From: Mesodorylaimus sp. YZB2_4
Taxonomy: Eukaryota; Nematoda; Enoplea; Dorylaimida; Dorylaimidae
Length of the DNA stretch: 64,000 nt
Assembly: GCA_030248295.1 (NCBI GenBank)
Contig: JASANH010001684.1
Span: forward strand, 124,001 to 188,000
Direction of reading: 5' to 3'
The stretch's first letter is position 1. Each line of letters starts with the position of its first letter. Shown here one piece after another: positions 23,717 to 34,700 of the stretch. The notes below the pieces were generated by a model. The model saw nothing but the letters and a program-made list of their open reading frames with translations. It was not told where the DNA came from and ran no database searches. Made by a program: the position numbers and the translations under genes.

Positions 23717-24183
23717 TTTCTTGTTTTTAAAAGATAAATATACTTGCAGATAACCCCCTGTGGGTGCAGCCGAACTACGTATACAAAAAAGGAAGGAAAC
23801 GCCTGCCAACGCCAGGATAAATCGCGCGCGAAAATGATGTCTGCTCGTCACTGTCCCAGTAATAAGAAGTTTCAGTAAGCAAGACTTTTTTATGTTTATT
23901 GTTCTTCTTTCTCCAGAAAGGACTTAGCGATTACTAGTTTTTGAAGCAATTCGTTTTCATTGCTTATTCCTGATCTTGAACTCTTTATAGATCAATTTTT
24001 ACTTTGAGACTGAAACTTTATTTTATCGTGTGGCGATACAGTTTTAAAATTTAAAATTAGCTTCATTCGGCCATTTGCCCCATCTACCGTTTTTCGAGAA
24101 TAGTTTACGAAATTTGATTACAATTAGGCTATTTGTTCCTCAGAATACTTTGATCGATTTTGAAATTGGGTATCAAAACGTAA
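23717..24183. promoter_or_regulatory. Shared head-to-head promoter region
   Basis: 467 bases separate the ATG of the KLF-like gene (minus) from the ATG of the 167-residue gene (plus). The interval is AT-rich with no TATA box I can defend. A ~50-base segment ending at 24,179 is repeated at 24,402-24,451. Confidence 0.55.
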
Positions 24184-27100
24184 ATGGCTGCCGCGAAAGG
24201 TTTTGATTCTATGGATTCATTGGGGGCGAGTCCAGCGTTGCCAGTTGGTGGTAAATCTTGTGTTTTTTAATGTACCTTCTAGTAGGAAACCGTTAATTTT
24301 GTTTTAGCGTATGAATCGTTGTTGAACGAAAATCCAAAAGAGCGAGGGGAAAAGAAAAAGAAACAGAGGAAATCTACTCGTCCTTCAAGTAAGCTTACAA
24401 TTATTTGTTCCTCGGAATTCTTTGATCGATTTTGAAATTGGGTATCAAAACTTTTTGAAGCTTTCTGAAGATTTCCTGCCTACTCGAAGTAGAATCGACA
24501 AAATTAAGTACACAGATTTGACTTCAAAGTATGGACAATCGAAGTAGATTTGACTGCACTCAAGTCATTGTGCGTTCATCACTGATAAGATGCCACAAAC
24601 AAGACATCGTATTGGAATTGAACGTAAAGTCAGTAAATGAAGTCATTTATAAACATACATAAATCTGCTTTGGTGCAAGGAATTTTTATCATATTTTATA
24701 TTTTTGTATTAGTGTAACATGAATTTAATACCTAATCATGTATCGGCATAGAAAGAGAGAAGGAGGCAATTCCACCCTGGAGCTTGGCCAGCTATAAAGT
24801 TGTCAAGGCTTCACTATGCATGTTTCTCTCCCTTCCCCTATCCTTCGGGTCTTAGAAAAAATACCTCTGCCCTTGAAGTCCGATAAGAAATCATGACCCT
24901 TCCCCTAACCCGATAGATTTAGGAGAAAACGGGTGAATTATCGCTTGTTTGTGGAAAACTGCTACAAGTAAAGTTTTTCGTTTAAAACAGCCAAATTTAG
25001 AAATGGTGAAGGCATTTGAATATTGCAAGCTACTTCTCCTTTGCCGGCTGGGCCTTGCCCACAATAGTGCAGATGGCTTTTCATTGGAGTCATTGATCAA
25101 GTTGGCATTTTACTAAGTTTTCGAGCCTTGCCATTTTGCAATAGAGTTTACTCTGAACGAGAAAACTTTTTGATGTTTTCTAAAGTTGTCATCAGACAGC
25201 TGATAACGGCCTTCAATCATTGAGAAATGTGGATTCGGTTAAGCTTTTCGTTTTCAGTTTACTCCACGCGTCAGGAACGTTATCTTCACGATGTCTTACT
25301 GCCATCAGTCGACGACGCGTTGAACGAAGTGGTTATGCACCGGAAATGCACATCTACTGCGATTGATAGTTTAGAAGAGCAGTATTATCAATCGAGATTT
25401 CAGAAATTTGTAAGTGGTTTGCTTGTATTTTCTTTACATAGATACTTTCTGAGATTCAAAAGCCTGGCCCCCAAAATTTTCTTCCAGGATACTGGCTTGA
25501 GACAGGAGCGCCTCTGCAAAGGTGCTATCAGAATTTGAAGGAAGCTTTTTTGTAGTCAGGTTCTTAAACGAGTTCTCTCTTTAGCCAATCGGATCTTTCC
25601 CTAGCATCGACCGATCCGATCCAGCCGATCCGCTTCATAGAATACAAGATTGGTGGGGATGACGTATTTGGCACCTAGGCCTCACCAATCTGCCCTGTTT
25701 CTTCGCTGTAACTCTATCAGAGCACTGCAAAGACACGGGAGAGATAACCAGCGCCTAAAAGTGTGATTCAATGCTGATTTTAGAGAAAAAACTGGACTTT
25801 CTCATTTTAGTATGCAGCTCTTCATCATTTCCCAGCAGATAAAGCGAGAAAAATTTTACTTGCCGATCCAACAGTTGGATCGGATTGGGAACCGATCCAC
25901 CCCCTAGATCGGTTCGGCCGGATCGGTGGATTGGTCGATGCTAGATCGTTCCTTACAGGAAGTTTGTCGTGATATTTGAAAGTCTGCTTATTTGGCGACT
26001 CATTCGTATTTTTAAAATTGCAGTCTACATTTTTCTTGAATATCCGCTTTTGTTTTGTTTCTGTAATCGTACCGTTTCAGACCTGCGGTCCAGTGGAGAA
26101 TGACGATTTAGAAGAAGCTCTGGCTCGTATACAAATGGCCGAAGAAGAAGACGCGAATTCGGAGAATAAAAACAAATTCGAAAATATTCTGAAGGAAGTC
26201 GAGAGTCTTACTGCTCGGAAGGTAAGGACCCTCCTTCAGGGTTCCCACGAACCCTGAATGTAGCGCTCGACCGGGGATAATTTTTTTTCGGGGACGGGGT
26301 TAGTCTTTCCCCGTTCGGGGACGGGGATGGCCTTCGGCGTTTTTCGGGGTTGGGGATCGCTCCGGCGGGGACGGGGTTGAGGAAAAGCAATCAGTGTCAA
26401 AGTCTGCTTATACGTTTATTTCTTGACATGTTCTAAAAACTCCATGAAGTTTACCCTGCGCTTTTTACCAGAAGCCTTCACATATACCGTAAAGCTATTG
26501 CGGTTTAGCAGGGACAAGAACACTATCAGTGAAGAGCCTGGCCAAGCTATTGCATGTCGATATCATCTTGCGCCTTAAAATTATCAATGACGTCAAGGTG
26601 TTTATTATAAATTTTGCACCCTGAAAATTTCTTGTCATCATTGTCAAAATACAACGACGCTTCGGACCTTTTTCTGCTCAGACAAAAGTACAGCATCGAC
26701 AGACAGCTAGCTAGCCCCAACTACCAGCACTGACCTGCTGATCCCACCTGCCCATATGCTCGCATTGCACATTGTTTCGTCACACCACACAGACGGCACA
26801 GTATTTTTTATAAGTAGCAATCTTACATCATCGCGCAAAATGCTGACACTACGTTTAGTCGGTTTTTTCGACTGTCGAAGGCGGCAAGTTTTCGGGGTCG
26901 GGGCCCCGGTCGAACACTACCTGAAAAACCTGAAAACCCCTGATTTTCAGTCCTCACCCTGAAAACCCTGAAATTCTGGATTCTCTGCCCAAAAAACCTT
27001 ATACGCTTGTGCGCTATCGCGACCAGCGTCGTCCTTTCTAGTCCGAATTTAGAACTTGGAAGGTAGAGTCGTCCGCGTCAAATATTTACAATGGTTACCA

Positions 27101-28464
27101 AAATTTTTGAGTTTTTGGCTTATTAGGAGCCTTAAAAAGCCATATTTTCAATTTCTAAAAGTCCGTGGGAACCCTGCTCCTTAGGGGCCGTTCAAATACG
27201 ACGTCGTACGCCAGGGGGGGAGGGGGGGTCAGCACCAAAACGACCAAAAACGACAAGGGGGGAGGGGGTCAAAGGAAAAACGACATCGTTTTTACACTAG
27301 GTATTCCAGCGTTTTTCCTCCCTTTCGAACTCTTCTGCTAGAGCCTAATTGCGGTCAGATGAGCACAGGTCCGTCACTTTTGGGTAACCCAATCATGATA
27401 GTTTTGATTATAATAATGTGCATTGGCCAGACTCAATTTGTTATAGGGAGCGGCCGCCTTGGTGCGGCGCGGTTTTCGCATTTGTCTCTCCATATCAGTC
27501 AGTAGCGCGGCTGGACTCACCCTGGGTTCAATCCCTGGCGATGGAGGTCTGTTTGCGAACCATGAACCCTCTCTGACCTTGCACACCAGGGCGTGAGGGA
27601 CTCAGCCAGTAACATAGAGGTGCTACGAGTGGAGAGACGGAAGCCAAACGAGGAGACAGTCTAAGGGGCAAGGCTCGAAGCCAGCCCGCCATCGTCCAAA
27701 AAAGTCGGTGTCCAATCGATGATGTCCTCGTGTGGAGGTGCTCCTAGTGGAAACGCGCAGAGGGAAGCTGGTGTGTGAGCTGGTTCCCGCATAGCCTCGC
27801 TTAGAAGGTTTGACTGCTGGCCAGCTGGAGGCAAAAACGGGCTTCGGTCCAAAACATTGTTTAAAGCAAAAAAGTTAAAGTTTGATAAAGAATAATGTGC
27901 TCTGTCATAAAGAGTTATTCGTTTTGCTTTTATACTGCTATTCGATGTTCGACGAGTGCATTTCAAAAATTGACTAACAATCTTTGGGAACTGAAGGCGT
28001 AGAGTCAAGCTGTGAAACCATCAGCACATCTTACCTCTGCCAAATTGTTACTAAAATCAAATTACTAAATGTCTCTGCTGTAAACATTCCGAAAAACATT
28101 GTTGGAATGTATACCAATATGAGGATGGGAACATGTGGACTCGTACGAAGTATGGGCATGAGCAGCGGCAGGGTGAAGTGCGCCGATACTCATGAAATTT
28201 TTTGAAGTATGTCTTTACTCCCCCCTTTGCAGTTAAGGGGGGTAGTGGCTTGTACGACGTCGAAAAGGGGGGGTCAGGCGCAAAACGACAAAATACGATA
28301 GGGGGGGAGGGGGGGGGTCAAAAATTGCTGATTTGCATACGACGTCGTTTTTGAACGGCCCCTTATAGTCACGTTGGGAAATTCTCAAGTTTTTCTTTTA
28401 GTCTCGCGGCGATGCTACGAAGGAAGTGAAAGAAATCGAATTTATTCGTAGCATACTGAAATAA
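24184..28464 (+). CDS. Unrecognised 167-residue protein, five exons
   Basis: Exons 24184-24250, 24308-24388, 25258-25409, 26081-26221 and 28402-28464 have GT-AG borders and matching phases (1, 1, 0, 0), total 504 bases, and end at TAA. The protein starts MAAAKGFDSMDSLGASP, has a basic patch (KERGEKKKKQRKSTRPS), then YSTRQERYLHDVLLPSVDDA, then a Glu-rich likely helix (ENDDLEEALARIQMAEEEDA), and ends EIEFIRSILK. No signal peptide or membrane segment is visible; it looks nuclear or cytosolic and partly coiled-coil. I do not recognise the family. The intact phases across five exons argue that it is a real gene and not chance. Introns 3 and 4 are inflated by transposons (25,601-25,944; 26,237-27,176; 27,184-28,362). 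Confidence 0.78.
25601..25944. mobile_element. MITE with CTAGCATCGACC termini, short copy
   Basis: The left end CTAGCATCGACCGATCC is mirrored at the right by GGATTGGTCGATGCTAG. The subterminal regions are tandem GATCGG/CCGATC words. The same termini bound 30,206-31,281. It lies in intron 3 of the 167-residue gene. Confidence 0.75.
26237..27176. mobile_element. hAT-like non-autonomous element with CAGGGTTCCCACG ends
   Basis: Inverted ends CAGGGTTCCCACG (left) and CGTGGGAACCCTG (right), flanked by CTCCTT on both sides. The left end holds CGGGGACGGGG tandem words (26,294-26,380). It starts only 15 bases after the exon-4 donor of the 167-residue gene. No transposase is visible. Confidence 0.68.
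27184..28362. mobile_element. DNA transposon with GGGGCCGTTCAAA termini, TTA duplication (Zator-like)
   Basis: Left end GGGGCCGTTCAAATACGACG and right end (reverse strand) GGGGCCGTTCAAAAACGACG are inverted repeats flanked by TTA at 27,181-27,183 and 28,363-28,365. Each end continues with a CGACGTCG palindrome and G-rich tracts (GGGGGGGAGGGGGGG). A 3-bp duplication with G-rich ends of this shape recalls the Zator superfamily; the naming is inference. It contains a SINE and no transposase. Confidence 0.75.
27447..27845 (+). mobile_element. tRNA-derived SINE, family B copy 1
   Basis: A clear B box GGGTTCAATCCC at ~27,527 in a tRNA-like head is followed by GAGGTCTGTTTGCGAACCAT and GAGACGGAAGCCAAACGAGG, shared with 51,769-52,064. 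The 3' part (GGTGCTCCTAGTGG, TGACTGCTGGCCAG, CAAAAACGGG) is that of family A. It is nested in the Zator-like element. Confidence 0.8.
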
Positions 28465-28792
28465 ACATTTGCCCCCGATCTGTGCATGTATCGGTCAGTG
28501 GCACGACGCGATTTTGATGTATTTTTTAATCCGCTCATTGAAGCCCAATTTGATTCGTGTAAGTAGTTGACTGACTTGTAAGCTGCTTATGATATTTTGG
28601 TGCAAATGTTTCATGACAGGAGGATTAAATGTCCAATACTATTGTTCTCATTGCACTTTACACGGTAAGATAGGGACTAGAAGAACTCACAAGGAACGCG
28701 ATCAATCGATAATCACACCGGAATAGGTGCACTGTGCTGGCTATAGTCATAGATATTGTGCGGGTACAGTGATATCTGACTGGATGCTTATG

Positions 28793-31700
28793 TTACACTG
28801 CCTTCCCATAGGGGCCTAGGCCAAACCCGCCCGATCCACTGCTGGCTCCCCCGCCAACAGCGGCCGCTCCTGCAGCGGCTGCGGAGTAGAGTGTCAAATT
28901 GGTTGGACGATTGCCATTCGCGGAGACGGCAGCGTGCGGATGATGGAAGGGGGAATAGGGCGAGACCGTGGATGTGAATAAACTAGCCGCGGCTGGCGAT
29001 GGCGATACGAAATTCATACGTTGATAACTCGGCCAACATTGACCCATGGCTGCGGCTGCTGTAGCCGTAGCGAAATCGTTTTGGAAGCGAGCGGCCGCAG
29101 CGTGATGACCAAACAGATCGGCTGATGCAGCTGCGGCGGTAGCGGCCGCATTTTGTGGCTGTAATGCTTGGGCGATACCTTGGAAATCGAATTTGTAGGC
29201 GTACCGCTTTCCGTGCACTTTGGTCATGATGTTCTTGTCGTAATAATAGCGTAAGGCGCGGCTTAATTTGTCGTAGTTCATATTCGGCTTGCTCTTTCGT
29301 TCTCCCCATCGTCGAGCTACTTCATCCGGATCGACCAGTTTGAATTCGCCACTCGTGCCTTCCCACGTTATGCAATCGCCGTTTCGACTGTCGGACAGAA
29401 GTTCAAGAAGGAATTGCCACAGCTGAATTTGGCCACTGCCTGAAACACAAACGCGTCACGAGGCACATTGGTGTGTTGGTAATGCTGGGTTATCTTTTAC
29501 ATCTCGCTTGACGCGAAGTACATGGGTTGAAGGTTATCCGACTCTTCTTTCTTGCACGACTTACTCGTATCCTTTCTATCATCCTAGGCTGAGGCTTACT
29601 AATCTGGCCTGGTATTTCATTGCAGTAATTGCACAGATAACAGACAGAAGTGTGTTTCTGTTAACCGTGCTTTTTAGTACCCCTGCACTTACTGCAGTGT
29701 ATTAGTGCCGCTATGTGCAGCATGAGGCAACTTTCGAAAATCCACCCACGAAACCCCCATCAGTTGCTATGCCCCCTCTCGCGGCTTTTTGCAACCGCAA
29801 CGAAACTGTGTGCGCGGTCATGAAGCGCTGCCTCTGCGTATGCGACGGGCAGCGCTTGCTGGGCATCAGGCTGATCAGAAAGCAGTTACGAACGGCTGAA
29901 GCGACTTTCATGATGAAATAATGGCCTTTCTTTAATACCTGTTTCGATACCGATGTCGATGGTAGATTGTAGCAAGCAGCGAGGTTGGCCGCACCTTTCT
30001 GCGCAGTTCTCGTCTGTTGGCACCAAAAACGTATCTGCGGGTGCGTTATTTTAGGACTTTGGTGGGACCAAAAAAGAAAGGCGCTCGACGGGCGAAGGCC
30101 AAGGTTTTGCCCACTTCTTCGTCATTCCAAGCTGTCAATATGAAAAAGTTAATTTTCAATTGTCAAATATGTTCAAGCAGCTTCGTCAAATGTGCCCGAG
30201 TTCGACCAGCATCGACCGACCCGGGTGTGAGGTCACCAAACCGACCCGACCCGACCCAGGGTCTGGATCGGCCCGACCCGATCCAGAACCGACCCGATCC
30301 AACGTAGTATTGCGCCCACTCATTTGTTTTCTGGCATGATGCATTGTTTCTTCAATCGATAACCATCGATAACAAACACCCGCAGTCAGGAAGAAGTGGC
30401 TGACGGATTTCGAACAAAAACGGAGAGGGGAAGGAGGAGGAGAACTTTAGGACTAAGTTAACGTGATCGTCCCCTGCCTCATGCTGTCTGAACCGACAGC
30501 GTAGAATTTCACAAATTTTTACTGTCCGACTGCACCTACAATATCCCGTTTCGCTTCTAGACTTGACTTCTTAGAGTGGAAGGTGGCCGGTATGAGGACA
30601 GCTTTTTAAATGTATTTGGGCTGGGCCCCCCACTAACCCCAATTTCCTAAGGGTTTTGCCAGTTTCCAGCCAGCAGTCATAATGACGGGTGCGGCAGTGT
30701 GTGAGGCGATCAACTCACATGGCAGGCTCCCTCTGACGGCCTCACTTAGAGCTGCTCCGCTGGAGCATCACCGCCGAGGGCATCCTGCGCCAGAATCAGC
30801 GTTTCCGGGTGATAGAGGGCAAGAACGGAAGGCCCCGACTGGAAATTAGGAGCAGTTTTGCAATCGAGGGCACCGCTTCCACCGCCAATAGAATTCCTGG
30901 TGAATCGCCCACAGCCAGTTCTCTGAGAACGGGTTTCCTAAACTGACGTCTTCAGCCAGAAGAGAACTGAGGTGTTTCAGTCAGGGTTGCCCCCAATAAG
31001 CTTCTCACAAGCCAAAGGAGCCCCCACGCTCCTATGCGGACAGAAGTTAGATGGGGTCGAAACTTGCAAAAAAAACCGGCGAGGTCATGCATGGGCGGCC
31101 AGTCCAATGGGTTAAAGTGTCGATCCCTGCATGAAGACATGACTGGACGCCAGAGAAAAACTTTTGGCGGGAATTCAAAATTCCGATCCGGCCGACCCAC
31201 AGCTTGGGTCGGTTCCCCCAAATCGATCTGGTCCGGATCGGCGGGTCGGTTCGGCCGGGTCAGTGGGTCGGTCGATGCTGGGAGCTCGATGACCTGACAG
31301 CAATGCACGGCATTTCCAAATCGAGTGGCCATTTTCATTATTCCTAGGATTTCTTCGACGAGATGATGAATCTTCTATCACATTGCTTTGTCAATAAGGA
31401 TATTGGAGGGATTGACAATAAGTCTGATTAGCAAGGCTCTGATCGTGACGCGAGTCACTTTCGATGTACAGTCGAGTCCGCTTAGTATCACCAGCTCCGG
31501 ACGGGAAGAAAATGTGACTTTATCCGGACTGTGGCTAAAACCGGAGTACACTCTGGAATAGCCAAAACTTTACTTTTATGCGTCTCATCGCCGTTTCGTA
31601 TCATTTTCTTATATTCCTAGCGCTTTTAAAGACGAAACACTTTTCAAAAGTTTTTGTAACCAAGGAAATCCAAAATATGAGGATCAGTCAGATCGAAGCT

Positions 31701-34700
31701 GAAGCATGAAGGTGCCAAGCGCCTTCGTTCAAGCGTTTTCTCGCGAGAAATCCTAGTTTTTGACGATTTTGCATTTGTTTCAGACTGACAAGAGTGGAAA
31801 TGTGACTCTTTTCTCATACTTATTCCGCTTGGCCTAGAAATTTATGTGACAGTAAGCGGACTAAGCCAAATTCAGCGTGATAATAAGCGAACTCAATATG
31901 CACACTAAGTATAGGGAAGAAATTCGGGACTTTGAAAGCCTGTCATACTGTAATAACCGGACTGTGACATTATCCGGTGTGACTATAAGTGGACTCGACT
32001 GTATTGTAGTTGGATTGTGCAAACATTTCTTGTGTAGGGCGGTCAGTTTTTGGCAATACGTGTATCTTGTAACATTTGGTTGAGTTTTTGGTTTGTTCCA
32101 GTCAATTTTTTCTAACGCGCTAGAATTCCTCCATCCATTCCGAAAATTCTTCTTTCGTCTTGCATGGCAAACGGATGACCACGGAAATCGTTTTCTGACC
32201 CGATGGGATTCACTAATGTGCATTCGAGTGAGTCGGGTAGGAAACTTTTTTACACGATTTTCCATTTTTGCGTCATCGAGCATACGATATAGAAAAAAGC
32301 AACGAAGTTGTTAAACCGCAGCTGTGCAAAGTCCGCAGCTGTGCAAAGCGGCTGCGACCTCCCATTGGCTGCGCGACCACGCACACAGTTTCGTTGCGGT
32401 CGCCAAAAGTCGCGAGAGGGGGCATAGCGACTGATGAGGGTTTCGTGGTTGGATTTCCGAAATTTGCCAGGATGAGATAGAAAGGAAAATGCCTGCGGAT
32501 CGTGATGGCGTCTGTCACACATGGCGGCCTACAGTACTCCATTTGAATAACAAGGCCCTGCCTTTTCGATCCTATGCCCTAGACTGACATCTAATGCGCG
32601 GTGGCTGGCCTGTTCATTATCTGCTTCATTTGAGCGGCCTTCACTCGAGAAATCTCTTCTGCTCACTGACTGCTTTTCGTCTCCTTGATTGGACTCGAAT
32701 CGATTGAACTAACAAAGCCCACTCGAGGGAAACAGTTGTCCAACATCCAGCCAGTCTGGCCAAATAATGATATTTAACCGTGTCAACAGAATGGTGCGCA
32801 GGAGAAACCACCAGTACCTTCGGGACAAAACTGTTTCACTTTGGACGCCATGAAATACAGCATTCGCATGCCACAAAATTCAGGAAATCGGGACTTTGCA
32901 TATTCGAAGGGCAATTATGTATTGAGTGATAAGATGCTTTTAGAGTTTTAAGTGCACAAATTCAAGCCGAGTCAGTGAAAAAAAGCTTGAGCGAAATATT
33001 GACTGCGTTCAGCGAAATATTGACTGCTGGTTGTTGATAATTCTCGTTATTAGAGGGCTCGGGCTCCGTTTTTCCTCGAGGCTACAGACCATTCAGCAGT
33101 GGCCTCGTATGGGGACAGCCACGAATGGCCGTTCCACTGCAGAGCCTACTTTTATGCCTGTATAGCCTTATCACCATGTTCACTCTGCCGCCTGTGCCCC
33201 TTTCACGTGCGCAATTTCGCGCCTGACGACCGCGTGGTCTGTGCCTGCTTATTCCGAAATTGTGCTTGCAAAGTCTTGGCTTACTCCCACCCACCCCAAA
33301 CCTTTCTGATCAAAGGAAGATTTGGAGGATCATTGGTTCGAAAGGACTTCAACAGGCAGAACCAAAACAGGCATGAAAATTGGTTCTAGAGGAATGGCCA
33401 GCAGCAGTCAGTTTGTCAAGCCTCGTTTTGCACGATTTGCGAGGGTCCTGGGTCCTGGAGTTTCAAAAATAGGGAACATTAGACAAGAAGGGATATAGAG
33501 GAAGTCCGGGTTTGTTGGCTTTGTCACTTCTCTGAGGTCCTCGAATTCAGTAACTGCGTCTTATCATTCTGATCATCCCTCGGATCCGAAGGGTCCGAAG
33601 GGTCTGCAGTTTCTGCTGTGCACATTGCAGAATGCTATCGTGCAAAATAAAAATTCAAAGCGGCAAGTGAACTTACCCGCACTAGCCAGACGACTGCTCG
33701 TTGGACCCAAGATTTGATAAGGATCTGAAATGAGGTATTTCAATAGAACAAGCAAATCAACGGCACGACCGCCTACTGTAAGTATGAGATTCGGATCTCA
33801 GTGACTGGTGTGTCAGGGGGAAGGTGAGTGTCCTGCAGATCTGCAGTACTGTACATAGCTGGGATTACAAAACCTGTGATAGAGAAGCAATTTTCTCGTT
33901 TTTCTCAAAAGCTAGGATGGCCGGGAAAACGAATGTAGACCCGCCCGGTTTCGAACCGGGGACCTTGAGTGTGTTAAACTCACGTGATAACCACTACACC
34001 ACGGGTCCTCCCTTGTTTGGAAAGTCTTCTCGGTAGCTCGCACGAGACACGGCTACACACGGTGAGCCTTGTCCCACAGGTGAGCAAACCATGGGGGGAG
34101 TACTCGTGCGCCTGCTGATGGTCATTGTTGCCTCTTCAGTTCCGCAACGCTCCCCCGATGTCAATGCTATCACCCATAAGACTCCCTACGCACCCATTCT
34201 GGCCGTATGAGCTCGTCTGATTGCGCTGTCGAGCCATTATTCCATTATGGGCATCATCTCGGCCGTGTCTCGGCTGATTTGGGGCCTAGTCGAAGCGTGG
34301 AAATTCCATAACGGGCGGGGTGCTTCGCTCTTCCTTCCCAATTGGCCATAATTGATGTTTGGCCCACGAGGCCGTTCATTGGCCACTCAACCAGCACACT
34401 GTTACATAATTGAACAAACCCTACTCTGATTCAAGTAACGAAGAGCTATTCACAGCTCGCCTCAATCGCTCCCCTCCCCTTAGACGACGTTTCATGGTTG
34501 GAAACTGGCAAGAACACGCAAAATGGGCGAATCTCGGTCGATAGAGTAGAAGGATGGTCATAATTTTGAACGAGACTGTTTTGAAAATAGGAAAATCACC
34601 AGCAAACCATAAAATGGTCTCCAGAACCCATTTCCGTCCATTCCAGTCACTAGTGCCTGTTGCTCTGTCTCGGGTTACAGTATGACACTGAGTCGTGTAA

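Noticed and set aside
23717..23851. Upstream ATG extending the KLF-like protein by 45 residues
   Set aside because: The extension runs through what looks like an intron end (CCCACAG before GGGGTTATC) and gives a hydrophobic, family-untypical start; kept only as an alternative.
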